Of a stretch of DNA of 64,000 nucleotides, positions 52,196 through 62,101 are shown one piece after another. Both the position numbers and the translations under genes were made by a program. This DNA is from Parasphingorhabdus sp. SCSIO 66989 (lineage in GTDB: Bacteria; Pseudomonadota; Alphaproteobacteria; Sphingomonadales; Sphingomonadaceae). The notes below the pieces were generated by a model. The model did not search any database. It saw only the letters and a program-made list of their open reading frames with translations, and was not told where the DNA came from. The DNA lies in NCBI RefSeq assembly GCF_032852305.1, contig NZ_CP136594.1:310001-374000 (forward strand), written 5' to 3'. The first letter of the stretch is position 1. Each line of letters starts with the position of its first letter.

Positions 52196-52320
52196 GGTTC
52201 TTCTCCCGAAAAGCGAGCGCATGGCATCGCCTGCTGATTTGCCCTTAACCCGTAACAGATTGTCGCTAATGTGCGCCTGAAACGACCGAAAAGCAATGAC
52301 CGAGGAAAGGACAAGTCTAT

Positions 52321-53022
52321 ATGGGCAGCATGGAAAATATCGCAACTGGTGAGGGTGACAGCGAATTTGGGGCCTATGTCAGCACGCCTGATGCGGCGGC
52401 GCCGAAAGCTGCAATTATTGTGATTCAGGAAATCTTCGGCGTCAATCGCGGCATTCGCAGCAAATGTGATGCATGGGCCGAGGCTGGCTATCTCGCCATC
52501 GCACCTGATCTGTTTTGGCGGCTGCAACCGGGCATTGCACTCGACCCCGATGTTGAGAGCGAATTCCAGCAGGCGCTCGATTGGATGGGTAAATTCAATC
52601 AGGATCAGGGAGTGCGTGATATCGCCGCAACTATCGACCATGCCCGCGCAGCCATGGACGGTGGTAAGGTCGGCTGTGTCGGCTACTGCCTCGGCGGTCG
52701 CCTTGCCTTTATGGCCGCTGCGCGCACCGATATTGATGCCTCGGTCGGCTATTATGGCGTCGGCATTGATGGCCTATTGGGCGAGAAGGACGCGATTACC
52801 ACACCCTTGATGTTGCATATCCCGACCGAAGACGGCTTTGTCGATGCCGCGACGCAAAAGGCAATGCATGAATGGCTGGATGATCATCCGCAGATCGTGC
52901 TGCATGACTATGTCGGGCTTGATCACGGCTTTGCAACGGAATTTGGCAAACGCCGCGATGAAGAAGCCGCGCAACTCGCGGATGGGCGTACTGCGGCCTT
53001 TTTTGCCGAGCATTTGGGTTAA
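52321..53022 (+). CDS. Dienelactone hydrolase family protein
   Basis: A 233-residue alpha/beta hydrolase with the dienelactone hydrolase layout: AAIIVIQEIFGVNRGIRSKCDAWAEAGYLAIAPDLFWR at the start, the nucleophile elbow VGCVGYCLGGRLAFMAA with Cys near residue 122, the aspartate in TEDGFVDAAT, and the histidine in GLDHGFATEF near 203. The cysteine nucleophile, rather than serine, fits the true family. The natural substrate in this organism is unknown since no catabolic genes are beside it. Confidence 0.9.
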   Translation: MGSMENIATGEGDSEFGAYVSTPDAAAPKAAIIVIQEIFGVNRGIRSKCDAWAEAGYLAIAPDLFWRLQPGIALDPDVESEFQQALDWMGKFNQDQGVRDIAATIDHARAAMDGGKVGCVGYCLGGRLAFMAAARTDIDASVGYYGVGIDGLLGEKDAITTPLMLHIPTEDGFVDAATQKAMHEWLDDHPQIVLHDYVGLDHGFATEFGKRRDEEAAQLADGRTAAFFAEHLG

Positions 53023-53057
53023 AGTCTTTGCGATTTCAGCTTTAGCCATTCCATTCT

Positions 53058-53133
53058 AATCGTTCTTCTCGAGCGAAGTCGAGAGACATTGTAACTGGAG
53101 AACTGTGTCTCGACTACGCTCGACACGAACGGA
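53058..53133. repeat. Inverted repeat between convergent genes, second copy
   Basis: CGTTCTTCTCGAGCGAAGTC plus GAGAGAC and GTCTCGACTACGCTCGACAC plus GAACG are inverted. It is the sibling of 5749-5820 and lies between the convergent ends of the dienelactone hydrolase and terC-type genes. Confidence 0.75.
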
Positions 53134-53151
53134 GTTTAACGAAGGCCTCGC

Positions 53152-53886
53152 TTAACCCATTGCCAACTGCATCAACCCGACATTCGGATCGACAAAACCG
53201 TCATAGATCATGGTGCAGGCAACATAGATAATCACCAGCAGGCCGAGATAGGCGATCCATTTATAGCGCTCGATATATTTGGCGATGATATTGGCGGCGA
53301 GGCCCATCAAAGCCACCGACAGTAACAGGCCGATTACCAATATCCCGGGATGCTCGCGCGCGGCGCCGGCGACGCCGAGGACATTGTCGAGGCTCATCGA
53401 CACGTCCGCCGCGGTTACCGCCCAGACAGCGCCCCAGAAGCTTTTGGACGGTGCCAGACCACTATCCTCATCGCCTTCAATTTCAGGCGAACCCTCTGAT
53501 TCTCCGCCCATTTCGCGGATTTCGCGCCAGAAGCGCCACGCCACCCAGAGCAGCAAAAGGCCGCCTGCGAGAATCAATCCGACAATGCCGAGCAAGACAC
53601 TCACCATCAGAGCGAAGACAATGCGCAGCACCAGGGCCGCACTAATCCCGATCAGGATGACTTTGCGCCGCTGATCTGCTGGCAGTCCGGCGGCGAGTGC
53701 GCCGACAACGATGGCGTTATCAGCGGCGAACACCAGATCGATGAGAATGACCTGACCAAAGGCCCAAAGCGAGGATGGCGAGCCAAATCCGCTGAGGTCA
53801 TTCATAATCGCCAGCCACAGCGCGCCGAAGGAGTCATAGCCTCCCATGAACGCGCTCGCTTGTGCCAGTTGGGTGAGAATTTCCAT
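53152..53886 (-). CDS. TerC-family integral membrane protein
   Basis: A 244-residue protein with seven predicted hydrophobic helices and TerC signatures: VILIDLVFAADNAIVVGALAAGLPADQRRKVILIGI and ITAADVSMSLDNVLGVAGAAREHPGILVIGLLLSVALMG, each with the conserved DN pair. TerC proteins are linked to metal (manganese) export at the membrane and to tellurite resistance. A polar, acidic loop (GGESEGSPEIEGDEDSG) lies near the middle. It is just downstream of rho on the same strand. Confidence 0.9.
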   Translation of the reverse strand: MEILTQLAQASAFMGGYDSFGALWLAIMNDLSGFGSPSSLWAFGQVILIDLVFAADNAIVVGALAAGLPADQRRKVILIGISAALVLRIVFALMVSVLLGIVGLILAGGLLLLWVAWRFWREIREMGGESEGSPEIEGDEDSGLAPSKSFWGAVWAVTAADVSMSLDNVLGVAGAAREHPGILVIGLLLSVALMGLAANIIAKYIERYKWIAYLGLLVIIYVACTMIYDGFVDPNVGLMQLAMG

Positions 53887-53916
53887 CTATGCTGTCCAGT
53901 ACGGTGTTTAATCCGC

Positions 53917-55173
<1,257 letters not shown>

Positions 55174-55357
55174 GACGCACAAATCCGAGTTGAAAAGAGA
55201 GTCTGGCCAGCGTGAAACAGTCAGATCGAAATGAGAAAAGCTAGCGCGGTTACTATTTGGGGAGTGGCGCTATATACCCGAACGGGCTTGGCGCAATAAA
55301 TACGCTCTCCGGTGCTCCATGTCAATGAAACACCGTGCTGACATTATGATAGTCTGC

Positions 55358-55798
55358 CTAAATCGGCCGGACGATAACCAATATTACAATAATCGCCGCG
55401 GCAATGCCGGGCACTTCATTGAGCAGGCGCAAAGTCTTGCCGCTCATCGGTCGCTCACCGCGCGCCAATTTCTTCGAATATCCGACCATCCAGCCATGAT
55501 AACCTGACAACAATAGCACAAACAGCAGCTTGGCATGGAACCAGCCCTGGCTGAATGCCCCGGTATAATAAGCCAGTGCCAGGCCGACGATCCAGACAAT
55601 GATCAAAGACGGGTTGAGAATAATCTTGCGCAGACGTGCTTCGCGCTCAACCCATTGTGCATCCTCGGTCGATCCTTCGGGTGACTCCTGGTGATAGACA
55701 AAAAAGCGAGGCAGCATGAACAACCCCGCCATCCAGAAGATGACGAAGATCAGATGCGCCGATTTAAGCCATTCATAGAGCAATGCGAAGATATCCAT
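55358..55798 (-). CDS. hemJ: Protoporphyrinogen oxidase HemJ
   Basis: HemJ oxidises protoporphyrinogen IX to protoporphyrin IX in many alphaproteobacteria and cyanobacteria. The 146 residues form four membrane helices with the family's conserved motif around HLIFVIFWMAGLFMLPRFFVYHQE and LSGYHGWMVGYSKKLARGE plus LRLLNEVPGIAAAIIVILVIVRP. It lies 21 bases downstream of hemE on the same strand, completing a two-step heme group. Confidence 0.92.
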   Translation of the reverse strand: MDIFALLYEWLKSAHLIFVIFWMAGLFMLPRFFVYHQESPEGSTEDAQWVEREARLRKIILNPSLIIVWIVGLALAYYTGAFSQGWFHAKLLFVLLLSGYHGWMVGYSKKLARGERPMSGKTLRLLNEVPGIAAAIIVILVIVRPI

Positions 55799-55819
55799 CA
55801 GAGTCCGGGAGATGCAAAG

Positions 55820-56860
55820 TTATGATCCACTACGCACAAGAGTAAGCAGCTTCTCGACATGTGCAATAGGGGTTTCCTTGATAATGCCATGGCCGAGGTT
55901 GAAAATATGTGGCCGCTCGGAAAATGCCTCGAATATGTGTGCCACAGCGCTATCGAGTGCCTCACCGCCCTCTAGCAAAGCTAGCGGATCAAGGTTGCCC
56001 TGCACCGGCATATCAGCCGGGAGGTAAGTATGTGCCCAGACCGGGTCCACCGTCTCGTCAATCCCCAGCGCATCGATGCCGGTTTCACGGGCATAAGCAG
56101 GCAGCTTGCCACCTGCGCCTTTGGGGAAGCCGATAATCGGCGTATCGGGATGGCGTTGTTTCAGCGCGGCTACAATCGCCGCATTGGGCGCGATCACCCA
56201 GCGCTCAAACTGTGCCGGAGACAATGTCCCTGCCCAGCTGTCAAACAGCTGTACCGCATCAACACCCGCCTTTATCTGACCTGAAAGATACTCCACGGTC
56301 TGCGCGGTAATGGCATCGATCAGGGCGCTGAACGCGGCGACATCCTGATAGGCCATAATTCGCGCCTCGGCCTGATCCTTGCTCCCCTGCCCGTGCACCA
56401 TATAAGTCGCCACCGTCCAGGGTGATCCGGCAAAGCCCAAAAGCGCACGCTCTTTATCATAATCGTTGTCGAGCATATGGCGCACTAGGCGCACTGTCTC
56501 ATAAATCGGATTCAGACGCTCCGGCACCGCTTCAAGGCCTGCAAGGTCATGATCAACCATTTTCGGGCTCAGATGCGGTCCCTCGCCCGCGAGAAAGGCA
56601 AGATCCTGCCCCATCGCATGCGGGATATTCAAAATGTCGGCAAACAGGATCGCCGCATCAAAGCCGAAACGACGGATCGGCTGGATCGTAATTTCCGCCG
56701 CAGCCTCGCTATCATAGACCAGCTCAAGAAAGCCGCCCTTCTTTGCCCGCAATTCGCGATATTCGGGAAGATACCGCCCTGCCTGGCGCATAAGCCAGAC
56801 GGGACGGGTTTCGGTGCGCTCGCCTTTGAGCTGCCTTACGATCAGTGCATTCTCGCTCAT
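55820..56860 (-). CDS. hemE: Uroporphyrinogen decarboxylase
   Basis: HemE removes four carboxyl groups from uroporphyrinogen III to give coproporphyrinogen III. The 346 residues show the N-terminal signature RPVWLMRQAGRYLPEYRELR, ADILNIPHAMGQDLAFLAGEGP, GFAGSPWTVATYMVHGQGSKD, and the second signature FDSWAGTLSPAQFERWVIAP, with FNLGHGIIKETPIAHVEKL at the end. It reads away from the probable origin, the same gene order as in Caulobacter and Rickettsia. Confidence 0.97.
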   Translation of the reverse strand: MSENALIVRQLKGERTETRPVWLMRQAGRYLPEYRELRAKKGGFLELVYDSEAAAEITIQPIRRFGFDAAILFADILNIPHAMGQDLAFLAGEGPHLSPKMVDHDLAGLEAVPERLNPIYETVRLVRHMLDNDYDKERALLGFAGSPWTVATYMVHGQGSKDQAEARIMAYQDVAAFSALIDAITAQTVEYLSGQIKAGVDAVQLFDSWAGTLSPAQFERWVIAPNAAIVAALKQRHPDTPIIGFPKGAGGKLPAYARETGIDALGIDETVDPVWAHTYLPADMPVQGNLDPLALLEGGEALDSAVAHIFEAFSERPHIFNLGHGIIKETPIAHVEKLLTLVRSGS

Positions 56861-57216
56861 ATATAATCTTTATATATTAGAATCTTTAGATGATGTTTGT
56901 TGTCGGGATGACAAATGGGATAAAACCTCTTTGCAGCAATTTTCGACAGATTGACAGAGCGGATTCATGGTTTGGTTAATGAGTCGTTTGCCTTATCCGC
57001 ATTTTGCACAGGCTGTGGATGGACAAAGTGCCATGTGGATATCTGGTGGGAGAAAAATCGACGCTATGGGCAGAAAAACAGCATTGGCATTTGTCCGCTG
57101 ATTTGTGCACAGGCTTTCCAGAGGGTTTATGCGCGGAGATTGCGGAGCGTGAAATCGCGACGCTATGGCGATGATCACAGCGTTGATAGATATCAGAGGA
57201 TCAGAAAGCAAAGGCC
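56861..57216. other. oriC: Probable chromosomal replication origin (oriC)
   Basis: This 356-base gap lies between hemE and ppsR, the position of the origin in Caulobacter and other alphaproteobacteria. An AT-rich stretch at 56861-56892 (TATAATCTTTATATATTAGA) could be the unwinding element. Near-consensus DnaA boxes (TTATNCACA) are TTATCCGCA at 56993, TTTTGCACA at 57002, TGTGGATGG at 57014, TGTGGATAT at 57034 and TTGTGCACA at 57103. The parS sites are 7-10 kb away, as expected. There is no gene here. Confidence 0.7.
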
Positions 57217-58077
57217 ATGGGCGCAAAACAGTTGCATCTCCATCTCCTGTCTGACTCTACCGGTGAAACGCTGGAAAATATCGCCAAGGCATCGCTGGCG
57301 CAATTTGATGGCGTCGAGATTATCAAGCATTTCTGGCCGATGGTGCGTTCGGAAAGCCATTTGGACCGGATATTGACCGAAGTGGCGGCCAATCCAGGCT
57401 TGGTATTGTTCACCCTTGTGAATCCAACGACGCGGCGCAAGCTGGAGCGGCAATGCCGCACATTAGGATTGCCTGCGGTACCGGCACTGGATGCCGTGAC
57501 CGATGCTCTCTCTAATCTGCTGGGGCAAGAAGCGAAAGCGCGGCCGGGGCGTCAGCATATATTGGATGCCGCCTATTTTGAGCGGGTCGAGGCGATTCAG
57601 TTCACCATTGCGCATGATGATGGCGTTGCCTGGGAGAATTGGGAGGAGGCGGATATCGTGCTGGCGGGTGTTTCGCGTTCATCCAAAACGCCAACCTCAA
57701 TCTATCTCGCCAATCGTGGATTTAAGGTGGCGAATATCCCTATCGTCCCGCAATCGCCGCCGCCCGATGCGCTGTATAATCTGAAATTTCCATTGGTGGT
57801 CGGCCTCACCACCAATGCCGACCGGCTGGTGCAGGTGCGGCGCAACCGTCTGTTATCGTTGAATCAGGCCCCGGAAACCGATTATGTTGATGCCGATGCG
57901 GTGCAGGAAGAAATTCGCTACGCCCGGAGGATGTTTGCCGATAATGGCTGGCCGGTGATTGATGTGACACGCCGGTCCATCGAAGAAACGGCAGCGGCGA
58001 TTATCAATTTGGTCAATGATCGGGCGATGGCGCGGTCGCAGGGTGATGGCGAGACCGCCGAGCAGTATAAAGCATGA
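57217..58077 (+). CDS. ppsR: Pyruvate,water dikinase regulatory protein
   Basis: PpsR (DUF299) is a bifunctional kinase and pyrophosphorylase that turns PEP synthase off and on by threonine phosphorylation using ADP. The 286 residues start MGAKQLHLHLLSDSTGETLENIAKASLAQF, carry the P-loop GVSRSSKTPTSIYLANRG near 148-165 and VVGLTTNADRLVQVRRNRL. An alternative substrate, PPDK, is used by some members. It overlaps maf by four bases and reads away from the origin. Confidence 0.95.
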   Translation: MGAKQLHLHLLSDSTGETLENIAKASLAQFDGVEIIKHFWPMVRSESHLDRILTEVAANPGLVLFTLVNPTTRRKLERQCRTLGLPAVPALDAVTDALSNLLGQEAKARPGRQHILDAAYFERVEAIQFTIAHDDGVAWENWEEADIVLAGVSRSSKTPTSIYLANRGFKVANIPIVPQSPPPDALYNLKFPLVVGLTTNADRLVQVRRNRLLSLNQAPETDYVDADAVQEEIRYARRMFADNGWPVIDVTRRSIEETAAAIINLVNDRAMARSQGDGETAEQYKA

Positions 58078-58670
58078 ACCTGATCCTCGCATCGCAAAGC
58101 CAGTCCCGACAGACTATGCTGCGCAATGCCGGCGTCCCCTTCGTGGAGCAAGCTGCGCATCTGGATGAAGAAACATTGCGCGACGGTTTGGTCGATCGGG
58201 GCACCAGTCCGCGCAATATCGCCGATGCTCTTGCCGAGGCAAAAGCGCTAAAAATCTCGCTGACCCATGGCGAAGCGCTGGTCCTCGGTTCCGATCAGAT
58301 ATTGGAAACCGCTGATGGTTCGATGCTCAGCAAAGCACCCTCACCCGAAGCGGCCAAAGCGCATTTGCAAAGGCTTTCCGGGCAAAGACATACACTGCAT
58401 AGCGCTGCCGTGATCGCGGAAAATGGCGAGCCCGTATGGCGCGCACTCGAGAGCGTCAAAATGACTATGCGCCCGCTCAGCGATGATTTCATTGATGACT
58501 ATGTCGCCGCGCATTGGCAGGCGATACGCTATTGTGTCGGTTGCTATCAGATGGAAGGCGCAGGCGCGCAGCTTTTTGCCCGGATCGAGGGCAGCCATTT
58601 TGCGATATTGGGGATGCCGTTATTGCCGGTACTCGGCTTTTTGCGCGAACGGGGGATGCTGCCACAATGA
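58074..58670 (+). CDS. maf: Maf-family nucleotide pyrophosphatase
   Basis: Maf proteins hydrolyse non-canonical or modified nucleoside triphosphates. The 198 residues begin LILASQSQSRQTMLRNAGVPF, have the catalytic LGSDQILE near residue 68 and PSPEAAKAHLQRLSGQRHTLHSAAVI, and YCVGCYQMEGAGAQLFARIEGSHFAILGMPLLPVLGFLRERG at the end, all typical of the family. Which nucleotide is preferred cannot be told. It overlaps ppsR and aroE by four bases each. Confidence 0.93.
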   Translation: MNLILASQSQSRQTMLRNAGVPFVEQAAHLDEETLRDGLVDRGTSPRNIADALAEAKALKISLTHGEALVLGSDQILETADGSMLSKAPSPEAAKAHLQRLSGQRHTLHSAAVIAENGEPVWRALESVKMTMRPLSDDFIDDYVAAHWQAIRYCVGCYQMEGAGAQLFARIEGSHFAILGMPLLPVLGFLRERGMLPQ

Positions 58671-59503
58671 GTTTTGACACCCGTTTTGATCGACCGACAG
58701 CAGAGGTGATTGGCGATCCGATCAGCCATAGCAAATCGCCTCTGATTCATCGTTTCTGGCTGGAACAGCTCGGATTGAATGGCGATTATCAGGCCTGTCA
58801 TGTCGCGCCCGATCTATTGGCAGATTATTTCGCAGCGCGGCGGAGCGATCCCAATTGGCGCGGTTGCAATGTCACCATCCCGCATAAACTGGCGGTGCTA
58901 GACCATGCCGAAGATCGTGGCGGGGTTAAGCAAAGCATCGGTGCCGCGAACACGGTGTTTCGCGAAGATGGCAAGGACAGTCTGATCGCAACCAATACCG
59001 ATGCTGCCGGATTCTACGCGCCCTTGTCGCAAAGCGATTTGTCCGGTCGCTCGGCTTTGGTTATCGGTGCCGGTGGTGCGGCGCGCGCGGTGCTGTTTGC
59101 GCTGGCGCGGGCCGAGATTGGCACGGTGGCGCTGATGGCGCGCAACCCGCTCAAGGCGATGGCGTTGCTCTCGGGTCTTGGTGTCAAGGGCGAAGTCATC
59201 GGCTTTGATGCACCCCTGCCCGCTGCCGATCTGTTGATCAACGCCAGCCCGCTTGGGATGACCGGTTTTGATCCCCTACCCGATCTGGATCTGGGTCGCC
59301 TGCCGAATCATGCCATTGTCTATGATCTGGTCTATGCGCCGCTTGAGACAGAGCTGCTGTCTGTCGCCAAAGCGCGCGGTCTGGAGACGATTGACGGCCT
59401 GTCAATGCTGATTGGTCAGGCTGCTCTGGCGTTTGAGCTGTTCTTTGGCGCTGCGGTTCCGGCTGATAGTGAGCAGCAATTACGCGAGAAGCTGATCGCA
59501 TGA
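58667..59503 (+). CDS. aroE: Shikimate dehydrogenase
   Basis: AroE reduces 3-dehydroshikimate to shikimate with NADPH. The start is ATG 58667, which overlaps the maf stop (ATGA); the frame is open to 58514 inside maf. The 278 residues have VIGDPISHSKSPLIHRFWL, the catalytic lysine motif NVTIPHKLAVLDHA, the NADP site VIGAGGAARAVLFALA and the ending DGLSMLIGQAALAFELFFG. Confidence 0.95.
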   Translation: MSFDTRFDRPTAEVIGDPISHSKSPLIHRFWLEQLGLNGDYQACHVAPDLLADYFAARRSDPNWRGCNVTIPHKLAVLDHAEDRGGVKQSIGAANTVFREDGKDSLIATNTDAAGFYAPLSQSDLSGRSALVIGAGGAARAVLFALARAEIGTVALMARNPLKAMALLSGLGVKGEVIGFDAPLPAADLLINASPLGMTGFDPLPDLDLGRLPNHAIVYDLVYAPLETELLSVAKARGLETIDGLSMLIGQAALAFELFFGAAVPADSEQQLREKLIA

Positions 59504-60153
59504 CACAAAGCACGCAGCACAGTCGCCCGCATATTATCGGCCTCACCGGCTCGATCGGCATGGGCAAATCCACCGTTGCGGATATGTTTCGCGATAATGG
59601 TGTGCCGGTGTTCGATGCTGATGCCGCAGTGCATATCCTGCAAGGACCGGGCGGTGAATTGGTCAGCGCGATTGAAGCGGAATTTCCCGGTACGACTATC
59701 GGCGAAGGGTCAGATGCTTATGTTGATCGCCAGAAACTCGGCGCGGCGGTATTGGGTGACAAGGACAAGCTGGCGCGGCTGGAGGCGCTGATGCACCCGG
59801 CGGTCGGTGAGATGCGGGCGCAGTTTTTTGCCGATAATGCCGATGTGCCGATGGTGGTGTTCGATATTCCGTTGCTGTTTGAAAAAGGCGGTGCGGATTA
59901 CGTCGATACCATTGTCACGGTATCCGCGCCTGGCGATGTCCAGCGCGAACGGGTATTGGCGCGGCCTGGCATGAGCGAAGAGAAATTTGCGCATATCCTC
60001 GGCCTGCAAACGCCCGATGCGGAAAAGCGCGCGCGGTCTGATCATGTTGTCGACACTGGTGTCACGCTCGAGGAAACCGCCGCGGCAGTGAAACAGCTGG
60101 TGGACCAGATCGGACAAAAACTTGCACAAAATGCCGATCAATCTGATATATAG
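59500..60153 (+). CDS. coaE: Dephospho-CoA kinase
   Basis: CoaE performs the last step of coenzyme A synthesis, phosphorylating the ribose 3' hydroxyl. The 217 residues start with a short tail and the P-loop IIGLTGSIGMGKSTVADMFRDNGVPVFDADAAVH, then the lid and CoA motifs VVFDIPLLFEKGGADYVDTIVTVSAP and RARSDHVVDTGVTLEET. Overlap with aroE by four bases shows it belongs to the ppsR-maf-aroE-coaE group. Confidence 0.95.
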   Translation: MTQSTQHSRPHIIGLTGSIGMGKSTVADMFRDNGVPVFDADAAVHILQGPGGELVSAIEAEFPGTTIGEGSDAYVDRQKLGAAVLGDKDKLARLEALMHPAVGEMRAQFFADNADVPMVVFDIPLLFEKGGADYVDTIVTVSAPGDVQRERVLARPGMSEEKFAHILGLQTPDAEKRARSDHVVDTGVTLEETAAAVKQLVDQIGQKLAQNADQSDI

Positions 60154-60170
60154 TCATAGAAGGGTACTAT

Positions 60171-60896
60171 ATGCGCGAGATTGTTTTCGACACCGAAACC
60201 ACCGGATTTGAGCCGGGACTCGATGGTGGCGACCGGATGGTCGAAATTGGCTGCATAGAAATGATCGACCGGATAGAAACCGGACGTACTTATCATTGTT
60301 ATTTCAATCCTGAACGATCCATGCCTGCTGCGGCAGAAGAAGTGCATGGTCTGAGCGACGCCTTCCTTTCGGACAAACCGCTCTTCGCCAGCAAGGCCGA
60401 GGAAATCCTGGAATTTATCGGCGACGCTAACCTTGTGGCGCATAACGCCGCTTTTGACTTCAAATTCCTCAACGCAGAGCTGGAATGGGCGGGCCATGCG
60501 CCGGTATCGATGGACCGCATGGTCGATACGCTGGCCATTGCCCGCGCCAAGCATAGTGGTGCCAAGCTGTCGCTTGATGCGTTGTGCACTCGCTATGGCA
60601 TTGATCGCAGCCAGCGGGTGAAGCATGGCGCACTGCTCGATGCCGAGTTGCTGACACAAGTCTATATTGAACTCACCGGCGGCCGCCAGATCGGTCTGGG
60701 ACTCGATGCCGAGGCCGCTGCGCCGGCTGTCGAGGCTGTGAATATAATCAGCCCGAGCAACAAGACCGTGCGCCCTGCCCGACCGCATCATGCCAGCGCA
60801 GAAGAGCGCGAGCGACACCGGGCATTTCTGGAAAAAGTGGATGACCCCTTGTGGGAAAAGCTGGAGGCGCATATTGCGATCCGAATTTCGGGATAG
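60171..60896 (+). CDS. dnaQ: DNA polymerase III epsilon subunit (proofreading exonuclease)
   Basis: DnaQ removes mismatched bases during replication. The 241 residues contain the DEDDh motifs: EIVFDTETTGFEPGLDGGDRMVEIG (ExoI), LVAHNAAFDFKFLNAEL (ExoII) and VKHGALLDAELLTQVYIEL (ExoIII with the catalytic His-Asp). A C-terminal tail (about 190-241) should bind the polymerase alpha subunit. It follows coaE after 17 bases. Confidence 0.95.
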   Translation: MREIVFDTETTGFEPGLDGGDRMVEIGCIEMIDRIETGRTYHCYFNPERSMPAAAEEVHGLSDAFLSDKPLFASKAEEILEFIGDANLVAHNAAFDFKFLNAELEWAGHAPVSMDRMVDTLAIARAKHSGAKLSLDALCTRYGIDRSQRVKHGALLDAELLTQVYIELTGGRQIGLGLDAEAAAPAVEAVNIISPSNKTVRPARPHHASAEERERHRAFLEKVDDPLWEKLEAHIAIRISG

Positions 60897-60944
60897 CCGA
60901 AATAACAAACATATATATTTCAGTAAGATAGTTAGGTTTACATT

Positions 60945-61523
60945 ATGGATATTCGCGTTTCAGGTCATCAGGTGGACACCGGTTCGGCTTTGCAGACCCA
61001 TGTCGAAGACCGACTGGGCGCGATTGTTGACAAATATTTCGACAAGGCGATTTCGGCGCATGTGACGCTAAGCAAGGGGCCGCATGACAGTTTTGTCGTC
61101 GATATTGTCATGCATGTGATGCAGGGCCTGATCCTTAAAGGCTCGGCCCAGGGCCAGGAAGCCCATCCGGCTTTTGATGGCGCGGCCGACAAGATCGAGA
61201 AGCAGCTACGCCGCTATATGCGCCGGTTGAAGGACCGGCATGAGAAGATGCAGCACGCTGCGAAGATGGACGAGGCCGCCTATACCGTGTTTGAAACGCC
61301 CGATAGCGATGAGGAACCGGAAAGCCAGGAGGCGTCCGATGCGCCTCCGGTCATTGCCGAAACCCGGGTCGATATTCCTGAAGCATCGGTTTCTGATGCG
61401 GTGATGATGCTCGATCTGCGCAACACCTCGGCGCTGATGTTCAAAAACACTGGCACTGGCGCGCATAATATGGTTTATCGCCGCTCCGACGGCACCATCG
61501 GCTGGGTCGAACCGCAAGAATAA
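60945..61523 (+). CDS. hpf: Ribosome hibernation promoting factor, long form
   Basis: The 192-residue protein has the N-terminal HPF/RaiA domain (MDIRVSGHQVDTGSALQTHVEDRLGAIVDKYFDKAISAHVTLSK) and the C-terminal domain of long HPF (MLDLRNTSALMFKNTGTGAHNMVYRRSDGTIGWVEPQE). Long HPF dimers join 70S ribosomes into 100S particles in stationary phase. An acidic linker (DSDEEPESQEASDAPP) separates the domains. ptsN follows after about 100 bases. Confidence 0.95.
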   Translation: MDIRVSGHQVDTGSALQTHVEDRLGAIVDKYFDKAISAHVTLSKGPHDSFVVDIVMHVMQGLILKGSAQGQEAHPAFDGAADKIEKQLRRYMRRLKDRHEKMQHAAKMDEAAYTVFETPDSDEEPESQEASDAPPVIAETRVDIPEASVSDAVMMLDLRNTSALMFKNTGTGAHNMVYRRSDGTIGWVEPQE

Positions 61524-61624
61524 GACCGATTGTCCGTTAATCGGGCTGAACCGAGCCCTGCTGTCCGGCGCTTAATCTCGCCTAAATCTCGATGCGTTAG
61601 AGAGTCTTGAGGACCTGAAAAAAC

Positions 61625-62101
61625 ATGATGTATCAAGATACCCGATTGCTGGTGCTTGATCGCGAGGCCGTGGTCACCGGGCTAGCCATTGCGAACAAGA
61701 AGCAGCTATTTGACATTATTGCTGAGCAGTTCGCCCATATTTATGGGCTGGACCGACAGCAATGCCTCGACTTGCTGAGCGCCCGCGAGGATATGGGCAG
61801 CACAGGCTTTGGCCGCGGCATCGCCATTCCGCATGCCCGGATTGAGGGGATTACCCGTCCGGTGGCACTGTTCCTTCAGCTTGATCAGTCAATTGATTAT
61901 ATGGCGGTGGATTCCGAGCCGGTGGATCTGGTCTGGGCCATGCTGTCTCCAGCCAATCAGGGCGCGCTGCATCTGCGCGCACTGGCGCATGTGTCGCGGT
62001 TGCTCCGCGATGAGGCGCTGGTGAGCCAGTTGCGCGGGGCCGATGATGGCAATGCGATCCATGCTCTGCTCGGCGAAAAGCTGCAGCGCAAGGCAGCATG
62101 A
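61625..62101 (+). CDS. ptsN: PTS IIA-like nitrogen regulatory protein PtsN
   Basis: PtsN (EIIA-Ntr) is a signalling phosphoprotein of the nitrogen PTS, acting on potassium transport and stress. The 158 residues have the phosphorylated histidine in GFGRGIAIPHARIEGITRP (His70) and AVDSEPVDLVWAMLSPANQGALHLRALAHVSRLLRDEAL. A GAGGACC ribosome site precedes ATG 61625. The gene commonly follows hpf, as here, and overlaps the thioesterase gene by four bases. Confidence 0.95.
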   Translation: MMYQDTRLLVLDREAVVTGLAIANKKQLFDIIAEQFAHIYGLDRQQCLDLLSAREDMGSTGFGRGIAIPHARIEGITRPVALFLQLDQSIDYMAVDSEPVDLVWAMLSPANQGALHLRALAHVSRLLRDEALVSQLRGADDGNAIHALLGEKLQRKAA

